Origin: Aldehydirespirator sp965221185
Lineage (GTDB): Bacteria; Actinomycetota; Acidimicrobiia; Acidimicrobiales; Aldehydirespiratoraceae
Length of the DNA: 64,000 nt
Reading direction: 5' to 3'
Assembly (NCBI GenBank): GCA_965221185.1
Contig: OZ244866.1
Coordinates: 3,100,001 to 3,164,000, forward strand
Shown here: one piece after another, positions 15,845-24,027 of the stretch
Layout: every line of letters begins with the position of its first letter
Position numbering within the stretch: the stretch's first letter is position 1
Program-made: the position numbers and the translations under genes
The notes under the pieces: generated by a model
Told to the model about the DNA's origin: nothing
Seen by the model: the letters and a program-made list of their open reading frames with translations, nothing else
The model's database searches: none

Positions 15845-17173
15845 CTACCCCGTCAAGCTCAGCAGGCTGTCTAGGCGCTCCAGCGATGAGATGACATTGA
15901 ACAGGCGCGGCCTGATCCCCTTGCACATCTCCTGAATTGCTGCACCTAGCTCTTTGTCTCCAACACCAGCCTCCACGAAGCGCTCGACGAACGCTTCATC
16001 CTTCACGTTAAGAAAGTCGTGGAAATCTAAGCACAACACCAGGGCCGTCAGGTAGTCGCCCACGTAGCGGCTCTCGCCGGTGAGGATCAACTTCCTGCGG
16101 AAACTCGCAGCGGCCTGAAAAAGATCAAATTCGCCCGCAACGAGCTTGTTGTAAGTATCGCGGTCAATGACCCTGACGGCGAAGGCTGTCAGAACCAGAT
16201 GCTCATACGTCTCGCCAGCATCGAAGGGATTCTGGCCTGACCTATCAGGCAGCGGAACACTTGCCAGGACTCTCGCGAAGTAATGCACCGTCTGCTGGAT
16301 GTCCCGGAGACTCATCCCACTCTGCTTAACCAGTAGCTTCCAAAACTCGTCAGTAACGTTGCCGTCAGCCGCGTTCAAGCGTTGTGACGCATCAGCGCCT
16401 TGGAACACGCGATTCAGGAAGGTGGTCATCTGCTTTGAGGATGGCTCCCGCAGCGGCATGGTGAAGTCCCAGAAGCGCCGAAGGTAGAGATCAGCGTTGC
16501 AGCGCTCTCCGTAGAGTTGCCTCACGCGATGACCTAGTTCCTCCTGGTTGACACCGATCACGACCGCTACCCCAGGCACATCGAAGAGGTGCCGGACGAT
16601 GTTGAGGTAGTCGAGCGCCTGCTGCGGCATACATCGGTCTAGTTCATCTAGGAACACGACCAACGGGCCTCCAGCCTCCTGGACGACGCCCTCTAGCTCG
16701 TGGTGGAACGCTTGTCGCTGCTCCTCGATGTCGTGCCAGAGCTTGAAGAGCGATTCGGTGTCGGCCTGCTGGAAGTTCTGTCGGTTGATTGCTCCCTGAG
16801 AGACGGCGGACACCACTCCCCAACCGATCCCAGCGGCTACCCGCTTCAGCCGCTCGCTCTGCGGAACCTGCCGAATCAGGGCCGATATCAGATCGATCAA
16901 CGGGTTCTTCGTGTGGCTGTGCTGCCACGCGTTGAACTCGACTACCGCCGCCTCCTGCTGCTGGAGACGAGCTTCTTGCCTGAGGTGGGCTGCACACATC
17001 GCCAGGAAGGTGGACTTGCCCGACCCGAACTTCCCGTCAACAGCTACGACGAGGGGTCGCTCATCCGTCTCGATCACCCCACACAGGGCTTCCACTTGCG
17101 ACTTGCGTGAGAGCGTGTCCTTCTTGAAGGGGTCATCCGGGTCGATGACGAGTTCGGGCGGTCGAAATGACAT
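15845..17173 (-). CDS. KAP-family P-loop NTPase
   Basis: 442 residues from the ATG at 17171-17173 (MSFRPPELVID); a longer reading to 17224 has no conserved content. Walker A is GKFGSGKST (47-55) and Walker B is PLVVFLDELDRC (about 170-181), followed by sensor-like VVIGVNQEEL. The layout with FNAWQHS after Walker A and a long helical C-terminus is that of KAP (Kidins220/PifA) NTPases; PifA of the F plasmid excludes phage T7, and many bacterial members lie in defence islands. Membrane helices usual in KAP are not clear here, although residues 113-128 are mildly hydrophobic. Phage exclusion is inference. Confidence 0.8.
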   Translation of the reverse strand: MSFRPPELVIDPDDPFKKDTLSRKSQVEALCGVIETDERPLVVAVDGKFGSGKSTFLAMCAAHLRQEARLQQQEAAVVEFNAWQHSHTKNPLIDLISALIRQVPQSERLKRVAAGIGWGVVSAVSQGAINRQNFQQADTESLFKLWHDIEEQRQAFHHELEGVVQEAGGPLVVFLDELDRCMPQQALDYLNIVRHLFDVPGVAVVIGVNQEELGHRVRQLYGERCNADLYLRRFWDFTMPLREPSSKQMTTFLNRVFQGADASQRLNAADGNVTDEFWKLLVKQSGMSLRDIQQTVHYFARVLASVPLPDRSGQNPFDAGETYEHLVLTAFAVRVIDRDTYNKLVAGEFDLFQAAASFRRKLILTGESRYVGDYLTALVLCLDFHDFLNVKDEAFVERFVEAGVGDKELGAAIQEMCKGIRPRLFNVISSLERLDSLLSLTG

Positions 17174-17348
17174 AGCTGTGACTCTACGTTGCGACTGCGA
17201 CACCAACCACGCCCGCGGAGTCATCCGCCCGAATCAGTCTCCCGGAGCCTCCGCGGCGTGCGTCCGTTCCAGCCTCAGGTGCTAGCCCACGCTGCTGCAA
17301 GTCCAGGCCAGCGGGTGGTCACACCCGTGTCGTAGCCTTGCCTCCGCT

Positions 17349-17612
17349 ATGGCCGATCAAACCTTGGAATCGTTGACCAGCGAAGCTCGCTCCGCATGGC
17401 AGCGAGCCGTCAGGGAGTGTGCGCCCTACAAGGCCGACGCATCTGATCGGATGGCCGCAGAGCTATGCCACAGCGCCGAGTACGCCTACTGGAAGGTGCG
17501 TGACAGGTGGATCGCCGCCTACCAGCAGCTACACAACTGCTCGAAGCCATCGGCTGAGGCCGAGTTCGCTCGACGCGTGTCACCGCATCAGACGGCGATG
17601 CCTCAACGGTGA
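17349..17612 (+). CDS. small uncharacterised helical protein
   Basis: 87 residues from ATG at 17349. The sequence is Ala/Arg-rich and helical (SEARSAWQRAVRECAP, then ELCHSAEYAYWKVRDRWIAAY) with three cysteines and a polar tail. No family is recognised and no clear ribosome site precedes it. It points toward the convergent 17666-18385 gene and is separated from it by a hairpin. Confidence 0.45.
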   Translation: MADQTLESLTSEARSAWQRAVRECAPYKADASDRMAAELCHSAEYAYWKVRDRWIAAYQQLHNCSKPSAEAEFARRVSPHQTAMPQR

Positions 17613-17619
17613 CGGCGCT

Positions 17620-17636
17620 GGGCTGCTGATCAGCCC
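17620..17636. terminator. hairpin between convergent genes
   Basis: GGGCTG, 5-base loop, CAGCCC, lying between the stops of the plus-strand small gene and the minus-strand 17666-18385 gene; it could serve both directions. Confidence 0.4.
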
Positions 17637-17665
17637 GCCACGGGTGAGCCGAGCAGGCCCTTGTA

Positions 17666-18385
17666 CTAGGGAGCGTCTGCGGCTGCCTGTCGCCAAGCGT
17701 CGATGATGTCGGCCCGATATGGCCTGCGAGAAACTTGAAGCGTGTGGCCACTGCAAACACGTTGCGCCAGGTGGCGCAGTTCCACAACCTCGTGCATCTG
17801 GAAGCCGTTGCAGGCAGCCCAAACGGCCAGGTCGTCTGGCGCGTAGCGGTGTCCATGCCGTGGCAGATGCAACAGCGTCCATTTCACTCTGTCCTGATCT
17901 GTGGAGTTCCATGATGAGTGATTGATGCCTTGCAATGACCTCATGCCTTCCGCAACCACCGGGTCCAGACCGGGAATGGGCAGGCCGGAGCCGGACATGC
18001 CGGTGGCAAGGTTCACGGCTCCCAGCGAGTCGATCCACGCTCTCTCAGCCCAACCGTTGTCCCATCGGATGATGGCAACCGCCCCGCCCTGGCTCGCATG
18101 GCGATGCAACTTGTCGAGGTCTGCCTCCAAGGGCCAGCACGCCAGCACTGCTGCTGTGGGCGTGATGATCGGGTTGTGACGTGAACGGCGCGCCATGACT
18201 CTGGACTTGGGAACGGCACGACGCAACAAGTCGTTGTCCTCATAGTGACGCATTAGGGGGACGAGGACGACCTGCGGCTTGCGCTGCTGTAGCCAAGCAA
18301 CCCCTAACGCCACACCTGCATCGGGTGGCACACCGTCATATGGGCCGGGGACAAATCCGACTCGATGGGTCAGGTCAAAAGCCAT
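17666..18385 (-). CDS. uncharacterised protein
   Basis: 239 residues from the ATG at 18383-18385, preceded by GAGAGG at a good distance; the frame could extend upstream to 18550 but that part reads as noise. The protein starts MAFDLTHRVGFVPGPYDG, has two strand-rich hydrophobic runs (VVLVPLMRH; AVLACWPLE), then WDNGWAERAWIDSLGAVNLATG and a His-rich middle. It looks like a soluble alpha/beta protein. I do not recognise it. It is the last gene before the mobile element at 18.6 kb. Confidence 0.5.
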   Translation of the reverse strand: MAFDLTHRVGFVPGPYDGVPPDAGVALGVAWLQQRKPQVVLVPLMRHYEDNDLLRRAVPKSRVMARRSRHNPIITPTAAVLACWPLEADLDKLHRHASQGGAVAIIRWDNGWAERAWIDSLGAVNLATGMSGSGLPIPGLDPVVAEGMRSLQGINHSSWNSTDQDRVKWTLLHLPRHGHRYAPDDLAVWAACNGFQMHEVVELRHLAQRVCSGHTLQVSRRPYRADIIDAWRQAAADAP

Positions 18386-18599
18386 CTCCACCTCTCCATG
18401 TTCGTGCCTATCGTCGAAGCGAACCTCATGGCCGTAACTTAGGGCTTGGGTAGGACATGCCCCTCGGGAGCGCCCCACTCCCGAGGTGATCTGAGCCGAA
18501 GAGGGCTGCGAGCACCCCTGGGATGAACTTCTGAACTGGCCCAGCGACAATGCGCGGGGCAGTAACGGCCTCTACGTCCAATGTGGATAACCGATTCTT

Positions 18600-18618
18600 G
18601 TTTCGCGCCGCTCTGACC
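18600..18618 (+). repeat. inverted end motif, left
   Basis: GTTTCGCGCCGCTCTGACC; matched in inverse orientation at 22156-22174 and 26341-26359 and in direct orientation (with one change) at 43488-43507. Confidence 0.7.
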
Positions 18619-18740
18619 TTCAGTTATGTCACATTTCCTGTTTTCTGTGGGGCATTAGAGGGCTATGCTGTGGGGCAGCAGTATTCTGAGTGTGTTCAAA
18701 CACCCAGGTCAGCGCAATGTGCGAACCGCCCACAATTGGA

Positions 18741-18778
18741 TACTTCGTGAGTTAGAGCGGATTTACTTCGTGAGTTAG
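18741..18778 (+). repeat. TACTTCGTGAGTTAG direct repeats
   Basis: Two 15-base copies at 18741-18755 and 18764-18778, preceded by CAATTGGA. The inverse of CAATTG..GATACTTCGTGAGTT is found at the other end of the island (43615-43635). Confidence 0.65.
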
Positions 18779-18949
18779 CCCTGCACGCGGGTTTTCGGCG
18801 TGTTTTTGAAGGTCTTGATGAGGTTGAGCGCCTTATGTTGAACGTTCTGCCGGGATGCTGCGGCCTGCCGTCAGCGCGTAGCGGGTGCGTGGGCGCGGCG
18901 AGGCTGGCGGTCGGTGACCGCCAGCCTCAGTTGAAGGGATCAGCCGCTG

Positions 18950-20839
18950 CTAGGGAGGCGCTCGGGTTGCTGTTACCGCGTCGGAGCTTGGCCCCGAGCG
19001 GGGATTCGTCCCCGAGGGGGTTCCTGTGGGCCGGTCGCAGCCGTCTCCGCTGGTGCTGTTGTTGTCGTTGTCGTTGTTCTTGCGTTTGTTGGCTGCGGTC
19101 TTTCGCAGGTTGCAGATCACGACCCGAGCGAGCGTCATGAGGGTGTTGGCGGCGAGGCCCATGGTCTTGCAGGTTCCATGGCGGAGGGCACCGTCTTCTT
19201 TTAGGGTCGAGATGGCTGATTCCACGGTGGCGCGCGCCGGGTGGTAGGTCTCGTGCCAAGCGGGGGTGCCGTAGGGAATTCGCTGATACTGGTCGAGTTG
19301 TGCCACGTCAGCCACGATGGTGTCGCGTCCGTTGGACTCTTGTGGGTCAGACGGCGGCAGCATCGGCGCGCTGTAGGAGCCTGATTGCATGGTGGCGGGC
19401 GAATCGGCGACTCTTCCGGCGTTGGAGGGGGTTCGGAACTGGATGTTCCCACCCGCGAAGTATTTCTTCGGCGAGTATCGAAGGGTGCGTGCCCGCTCGG
19501 AGTACCACTTGGCGAGCTTCTTCTCGCTGCCGCGGCGTCGAAGATGTGTGGGCGGCGTCAGCGACCCCGGTGGAGCATCGACGGTGAGGATGGTGCCGCA
19601 GTGCATGTATGCCTCGTGGCGGCGCTTTCCCAGGTGCACGGTCTTGGGCTTGTTGACGACTGTCTTGGGATAGTCCATGAACACGTTGACGTTCTTCTTG
19701 TGAAGCTCCCGCAGGAAGCCGGGCTTCATCGTGAAGCCCCGGTCGGCGGTGGTGTCGATGATGTTGGGGGCTATGTCGTGGGAGTATTCGTGCAGCCTGA
19801 CCCCCGCAGGCCCAGGGTTGGTGCCCGCGGGATCGACTATCAGCGCGGCGATGTAGCTGGTGACATCTTCGAGTTCCACCGTGTCGGGATCGCCGCGGTA
19901 GGTGACAGTCGGGCAGGCGACACCGATGCGGCCCACGTAGCCCTTGTAGACACCGGCTGGGCCTTCAGAGTTGGCGCTCTTGTATCCGGCGCGTGAGTCT
20001 TTGTCTTTGGTGTAGACGACTCGTCCGTCCGACCCGATCCCCAGTCCCTTGCGGATTGCGGTCTTGATGTGCTTCTTCTTGGTGTGGGTCGGAATGGTTG
20101 CGTCGGGGTCATCTACTGAGTCTTTGAGGTATTGGATGTAGGGGTCGTTGGCCTCGGCATCCTTCTCGCCGGTTGAGGGCAGCCAATCGGCCCATCCGTT
20201 GATGTTGGTGTCGTCCATCACGATGTGGGTGATCTTGTTGCGATCTTTCTGGGGGATGCTGGTCTTGACCTGCAAGTTGACGAGCCACTGCAAGCCGTAT
20301 CTGATGCGGGTCTCGTCGGGCTGTCCCTCGTTGAGGACTAGCGTCCACCCCAAGCGGAGAACGTCCTCGACGCGCCGCATCTGGTCGCTCACAACCTTGT
20401 ACGGCGGCACGATCAGGTCGCCGTCCTGGTCGATCAGCCCGACCGCCAGGGCAACGTCGGGGTGAAGCCCCAGCAGCGCTCTACAGATATCGGAGCGCTT
20501 GTAGGACGGTTTGAGTTCCGCGAGGATCAACTTCGCCAACTCCATCATCTCGACGGTGACCATCGACTTCGGGCCTGGGCGTGGCCCCAGCAGCCGCCTC
20601 TCGCCGCAGGGTTCGATACTGCTGTTGAGCCTCAACTGCACATCTGCTGCTCCGGCGCGGCGAACGAAGCCGAGCAGCCGCATTCCCTGAGTCCTAGACG
20701 ACGGCAGCGGTTCTTGCTCTCGCTGTGGGTGGTCTTCTGGGAGTATCCGCTGGGCTTCAAGGGCGTCATAGTGCAGCGGGTCCACGCGCCCTTTGGACGC
20801 GAACCGGTCGCTTCTTCGGCATCGGGTGCGCCGGTTCAT
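18950..20839 (-). CDS. DDE transposase
   Basis: 629 residues from the ATG at 20837-20839, which overlaps the recombinase-like gene's stop as ATGA. Candidate catalytic acids are D209/D210 in HIVMDDTNINGW, D366 in TTADRGFTMKPGFLRELHKK (the D-(R/K)-G-(Y/F) pattern of the second acid in IS-type transposases) and E540 in ARATVESAISTLKEDGALRHG (R-x2-V-E-x6-LK). The N-terminal 200 residues would bind the ends. A 20-residue Asn/Asp/Lys run follows E540's domain near 586-596. The length exceeds ordinary IS transposases (about 450 residues), with an insertion between D1 and D2. All motifs look intact, so it is probably functional. Confidence 0.75.
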   Translation of the reverse strand: MNRRTRCRRSDRFASKGRVDPLHYDALEAQRILPEDHPQREQEPLPSSRTQGMRLLGFVRRAGAADVQLRLNSSIEPCGERRLLGPRPGPKSMVTVEMMELAKLILAELKPSYKRSDICRALLGLHPDVALAVGLIDQDGDLIVPPYKVVSDQMRRVEDVLRLGWTLVLNEGQPDETRIRYGLQWLVNLQVKTSIPQKDRNKITHIVMDDTNINGWADWLPSTGEKDAEANDPYIQYLKDSVDDPDATIPTHTKKKHIKTAIRKGLGIGSDGRVVYTKDKDSRAGYKSANSEGPAGVYKGYVGRIGVACPTVTYRGDPDTVELEDVTSYIAALIVDPAGTNPGPAGVRLHEYSHDIAPNIIDTTADRGFTMKPGFLRELHKKNVNVFMDYPKTVVNKPKTVHLGKRRHEAYMHCGTILTVDAPPGSLTPPTHLRRRGSEKKLAKWYSERARTLRYSPKKYFAGGNIQFRTPSNAGRVADSPATMQSGSYSAPMLPPSDPQESNGRDTIVADVAQLDQYQRIPYGTPAWHETYHPARATVESAISTLKEDGALRHGTCKTMGLAANTLMTLARVVICNLRKTAANKRKNNDNDNNSTSGDGCDRPTGTPSGTNPRSGPSSDAVTATRAPP

Positions 20840-21852
20840 GCCCTCATCCCCTGTTCGAGGGCCTCTTCGGGGCCGATCCCGGCGTGGACGTGATCGATGA
20901 GAGTGTCCAGAGTCAGAGCAGAGATCGGCCCAGCGATAACCCGAAGCGCCGCGAACGGCGTGTTCGCAGCAAGATGAGCGGCCAGCCAGGTGTTGCGTGC
21001 CCGACGCAACGACAGCACTTCGCGGACTCCGGTGGTTCGGGGATCGTCAGGCAGACACTGCGCAATATTCATGGCCGCTTCACGGCTGGTCCCGCGGAAG
21101 AAACTGTCGCCGTCTGAGGCCGCGACCGCTTCACGGGCCAAATGGGTGTAGGCGACCCGGATCGGCACGATCCGCGGATGGCGACCGCGGACGTTCACTG
21201 CGATCCTTCCACCGTTGCATTCAGTGAGGTCATGAACCGTCGCCAAGGACGCCTCCCGGCCCGACAAGCCTGCTCCGAAACTCGCGACCATCACCCAGAT
21301 GCGGCCTGCGTGGTTCAATCTTCCAGGCAGAAGCGCGGCACGAACGAACATCCCCTCGTCCTCAAACGAGTAGGGGGGCACCGCCTTGCGCTTGCCCACC
21401 TCTGGAGCCTTCAGCGGCCAACTGCCCGGATTCACCTTCCGTCCGACGCTCCGTAGCACAGCACGCGCACAGTGCCGCCAAGCCTTAGACCGATGAGCCT
21501 TCACGAACATCGTGAAATGCTCAACGTTGTGATGGGTAAACATCACTGCCGCATCGAGGCTCCCGAACCTCTCATACCACCAAAGCGCCATCGGCGTGAT
21601 GGCCCACAGCATCTTCTTGGCCACCGCAACAGTGGTGGGATTGGCTGCTGTGACAGTCCGGCAGGCAAACGGCAAGACAACCGGCAACAGCATCGACTCG
21701 TCCATGCTCAGCCTCTGAGGGTTCCACTTTGCAATCGCTATCTCGATCTCATCGGACAGTCGCACAGGACTATCTCCAGACCGGAGACCCGCCGTATCAG
21801 CATCAACGGCGTCAGCCCCCTCAGACCACTGGTGGAGAGTCTCGTTGCTCAT
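20836..21852 (-). CDS. tyrosine-recombinase-fold protein lacking catalytic Tyr
   Basis: 338 residues from the ATG at 21850-21852 with GGAGAG upstream. The C-terminal half follows the XerC/integrase fold: VMVASFGAGLSGREASLATVHDL aligns with the box I GLR-x2-E region but with Ser in place of Arg I; NVRGRHPRIVPI matches the beta-hairpin GKG-x-K-x-R-x-VP; LRRARNTWLAAHLAAN matches H-x-L-R-H-T; and TLDTLIDHV aligns with the T-x-x-Y-x-H-V end, where Tyr is replaced by Ile/Leu. The nucleophile and one activating Arg are thus missing, so it probably binds DNA without cutting. Coupling to the transposase gene suggests it guides that enzyme to target or ends. Confidence 0.65.
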   Translation of the reverse strand: MSNETLHQWSEGADAVDADTAGLRSGDSPVRLSDEIEIAIAKWNPQRLSMDESMLLPVVLPFACRTVTAANPTTVAVAKKMLWAITPMALWWYERFGSLDAAVMFTHHNVEHFTMFVKAHRSKAWRHCARAVLRSVGRKVNPGSWPLKAPEVGKRKAVPPYSFEDEGMFVRAALLPGRLNHAGRIWVMVASFGAGLSGREASLATVHDLTECNGGRIAVNVRGRHPRIVPIRVAYTHLAREAVAASDGDSFFRGTSREAAMNIAQCLPDDPRTTGVREVLSLRRARNTWLAAHLAANTPFAALRVIAGPISALTLDTLIDHVHAGIGPEEALEQGMRA

Positions 21853-22155
21853 TGAGTCTCTCCGAGTGTGCTCAGGAACCTACGTGCGCTGGGTGAACAC
21901 GATGACAGCGGTGAGGGCTGTATCGACGCGTTTCCATTAGACCACAGGGTCGCGACCGGGGGAACACAGAGGAACAAGCGCCGCCTTATCGAAGAAGTTG
22001 CCCCGAATCGTCTCGTCATAGCGTCGCATAGTAAAGACAGGGTGTGACACAAATACCTATACATTCGCCCCACTAGTAGGCAGAATTAGACATAGACATG
22101 CGGCGCGAAAGATGGACTTTGACTGCTATGAGAATGGCGAGGCGACAAAACGCAT
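21853..22155. other. promoter-side end of mobile element
   Basis: 303 bases upstream of the recombinase-like gene without a supported gene. A second, partial end motif (CGGCGCGAAA, 22101-22110) precedes the full one by about 55 bases, like the doubled motifs at 43376 and 43488. Confidence 0.4.
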
Positions 22156-22174
22156 GGTTAGAGCGGCGCGAAAC
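22156..22174 (-). repeat. inverted end motif, right
   Basis: GGTTAGAGCGGCGCGAAAC, the inverse of the left end at 18600-18618 with one mismatch. Confidence 0.7.
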
Positions 22175-22332
22175 GTGACCCGAAGGAGTTGAACCAAGGC
22201 CCAAGACCCCGCGAAAATTTCTCAAATATTCTCGGATTCCTGCCGGAACTCGTCTCTTGCAGGTCGTGTAGCCAATCAGAGTGGCTACCGAAACACTCGA
22301 ATCATGCTCCGCAACCGGTTAGTCTTTGTGTT

Positions 22333-22584
22333 GTGAAGAGACGACATCGCCAGCGGCAGGGTTCCCGAAAAGGCGGACAGTACAAGCCCTCACCGATCCC
22401 TGAACAAGTATCGACAGGCACTCTGGCCATGGATGCCGCGGCCTTTGCGATAGCCTACTCTGACATGATGTGCCTAGCCCGAGGTGGCCATCTCATCGAT
22501 AGGGGTACCCGCGAGTGCGCTGTGTGCCTCAAACCTTGGAAGCTCATATCGAGAGATGACGACCCTCATGAGTTCCAAGACTAG
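22333..22584 (+). CDS. possible small zinc-binding protein
   Basis: 83 residues from a GTG at 22333; the open frame extends upstream to 22189 and the start is uncertain. The last 50 residues look protein-like: MDAAAFAIAYSDMMCLARGGHLIDRGTRECAVCLKPWKLI with CAVC and an earlier Cys/His that could bind zinc. The N-terminal part is basic and low complexity. No clear ribosome site precedes it. It lies just outside the right end of the mobile element. Confidence 0.35.
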   Translation: MKRRHRQRQGSRKGGQYKPSPIPEQVSTGTLAMDAAAFAIAYSDMMCLARGGHLIDRGTRECAVCLKPWKLISRDDDPHEFQD

Positions 22585-22680
22585 AGAGCCTCAGCTCGTA
22601 ATAAACACGTACTTTGCGTTCCAGCGCTATCCACCGCTCATCTTCCACTAAGGCAACTCAACGACCAGGAACACGCTTGC

Positions 22681-23634
22681 ATGTCAACAACATCAAGGAC
22701 AGAGGCTCCCGCTGACATCGAGCATCCGGATCAGGCCGTGGTCACTGGCGCTTTCAGCTACACGGGTGGATACATCGCGCGACGTCTGATCGCCCAAGGT
22801 GTCGGCGTCGGGACATTGACCCGCCACCCTGACATCCGCGCCGACTTTGGCGGCAAGGTGGCCGCGTTCCCTTTCAACTTCTCTGAGCCGGAAAGCCTGC
22901 GCAACTCGATGCGCGGCGCTGGCGTGCTCTACAACACCTATTGGATCAGGTTCCCTCGTGGGTCGATCACCTTCGACCACGCAGTCGAGAACAGCAGGAT
23001 CTTGTTCCAAGCTGCACAGAAGGCAGGGATCAAGCGGATCGTGCACCTGTCGGTGTCGAACGCGTCGTTGGAGTCGGCCCTGCCTTACATCAGGGCCAAA
23101 GCGCAGGTAGAGGGAATACTGGCGGACACCGGAGTGCAATACGCCATCATCAGGCCCACCCTGATATTCGGCGCTGGCGACCTGCTGCTCAACAACATGG
23201 CCTGGGCGCTGCGACGATTCCCGATCTACCCCGTGTTCGGAAGGGGCGATTACTCGGTCCAGCCCGTCTACGCCGGAGACGTTGCTGATCAGACTGTGGA
23301 AGCTGGCTCCCAACCCGAGAACTCCATAGCAGACGCAGCCGGACCAGAGACCTTCTCCTACGAGCAACTGATCAAGCTCATCGCAGCCGCGGTAGGCGCT
23401 CGGAGTCGATTGGTGCGCCTACCGCCGTTGATTGGACTCGCTATGACGAGGCTGGTGAGCCTGATGGTGCGCGACGTTGTGCTAACCCGCAACGAGGTGC
23501 ACGAGCTGATGGCTGGCCAGTTCACATCCGTGGAGCCTCCGACAGGCACGACCAAGCTGAGCCGCTGGCTCCAAGAACACCACGATGCACTCGGTCGGAA
23601 ATACATCTCTGAACTAGGACGCAACTTCCGGTAG
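22681..23634 (+). CDS. NAD(P)-binding epimerase/NmrA-type protein
   Basis: 317 residues from ATG 22681 (AGGAACA upstream). The N-terminus shows a Rossmann start with TGAFSYTGGYIARRLIAQG (the atypical T-G-x-x-x-x-T-G-x-(Y/x)-I pattern of atypical short-chain dehydrogenases), then SVSNAS (around 120-125), YIRAKAQVE with Tyr and Lys of the catalytic site, and IIRPTLIFG. This is the extended SDR/complex I NDUFA9-like group, which may act as reductases, epimerases or redox sensors. No substrate can be deduced. It stands alone between the mobile element and the HipBA module. Confidence 0.75.
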   Translation: MSTTSRTEAPADIEHPDQAVVTGAFSYTGGYIARRLIAQGVGVGTLTRHPDIRADFGGKVAAFPFNFSEPESLRNSMRGAGVLYNTYWIRFPRGSITFDHAVENSRILFQAAQKAGIKRIVHLSVSNASLESALPYIRAKAQVEGILADTGVQYAIIRPTLIFGAGDLLLNNMAWALRRFPIYPVFGRGDYSVQPVYAGDVADQTVEAGSQPENSIADAAGPETFSYEQLIKLIAAAVGARSRLVRLPPLIGLAMTRLVSLMVRDVVLTRNEVHELMAGQFTSVEPPTGTTKLSRWLQEHHDALGRKYISELGRNFR

Positions 23635-23695
23635 CCTTCTGTGGCCGTTCGACCACATGCACCGTGTGAGTACGTTCGTTCTCCGCGCTTTGCAG

Positions 23696-23711
23696 TTACC
23701 GTACGGTAACA
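23696..23711. promoter_or_regulatory. HipB operator (perfect palindrome)
   Basis: GTTACCGTACGGTAAC is a perfect 16-bp palindrome 7 bases upstream of the hipB start (23719), overlapping a TAACAT -10-like element. Position and symmetry fit autorepression by the HTH protein; the short spacing implies a leaderless or nearly leaderless message. Confidence 0.7.
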
Positions 23712-23718
23712 TAGGGGC

Positions 23719-24027
23719 ATGAGTTCCGATCTGGTGCGACAGCCCGTTCACAAGCGTCACATAAGGCGTTCCGACCAGTTCGGAGCAGCTTTGAGGTCGG
23801 TGCGCCTGCATCACGGCATGACGCAGGCCGAAGTGGCGGAGAAGGCAAGGGTTACCCGCAAGTGGCTCTCCCAGGTGGAGAACGGCAAGCGCACTGCCGA
23901 GCTGGGGCTTGTCTGCCGCGTCGTGGACATTCTCGGCTGCGAGATACATCTCGTAACTGTTTCTGAGCCGTCGCTCGATCTTGAAGCGCACGTCGCGGCG
24001 TTGGCCGACTCGGGGTTGGAGCCGTGA
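23719..24027 (+). CDS. hipB: HipB-like antitoxin, module 1
   Basis: 102 residues from ATG 23719. A Xre-type helix-turn-helix spans about 23-75 (FGAALRSVRLHHGMTQAEVAEKARVTRKWLSQVENGK), with the MTQ and S-x-(V/I)-E-x-G signatures of the family. HipB proteins bind and neutralise HipA and repress their own operon. The gene overlaps hipA by GTGA. The operator at 23696-23711 differs entirely from that of module 2, so the two modules are probably independently regulated. The C-terminal tail (SEPSLDLEAHVAALADSGLEP) is acidic, as in other HipB. Confidence 0.8.
   Translation: MSSDLVRQPVHKRHIRRSDQFGAALRSVRLHHGMTQAEVAEKARVTRKWLSQVENGKRTAELGLVCRVVDILGCEIHLVTVSEPSLDLEAHVAALADSGLEP

Larger units (their letters stand above)
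18386..18949. other. non-coding left end of mobile element
   Basis: 564 bases with no supported gene. It contains the left inverted-end motif (18600-18618), a facing copy of its inner part (CACCCAGGTCAGCGC near 18702-18716), a CACAATTG, and two direct copies of TACTTCGTGAGTTAG (18741-18755 and 18764-18778). Confidence 0.55.
18600..22174. mobile_element. transposable element with recombinase-like/DDE gene pair
   Basis: The unit is bounded by GTTTCGCGCCGCTCTGACC (18600-18618) and its near-perfect inverted partner at 22156-22174 (18 of 19 bases). Inside are two minus-strand genes coupled by ATGA: a tyrosine-recombinase-fold protein and a DDE transposase. No target duplication is obvious at the ends. 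The same end motif occurs again at 26341-26359 and 43488-43507, so larger segments could also be mobilised. Confidence 0.6.
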
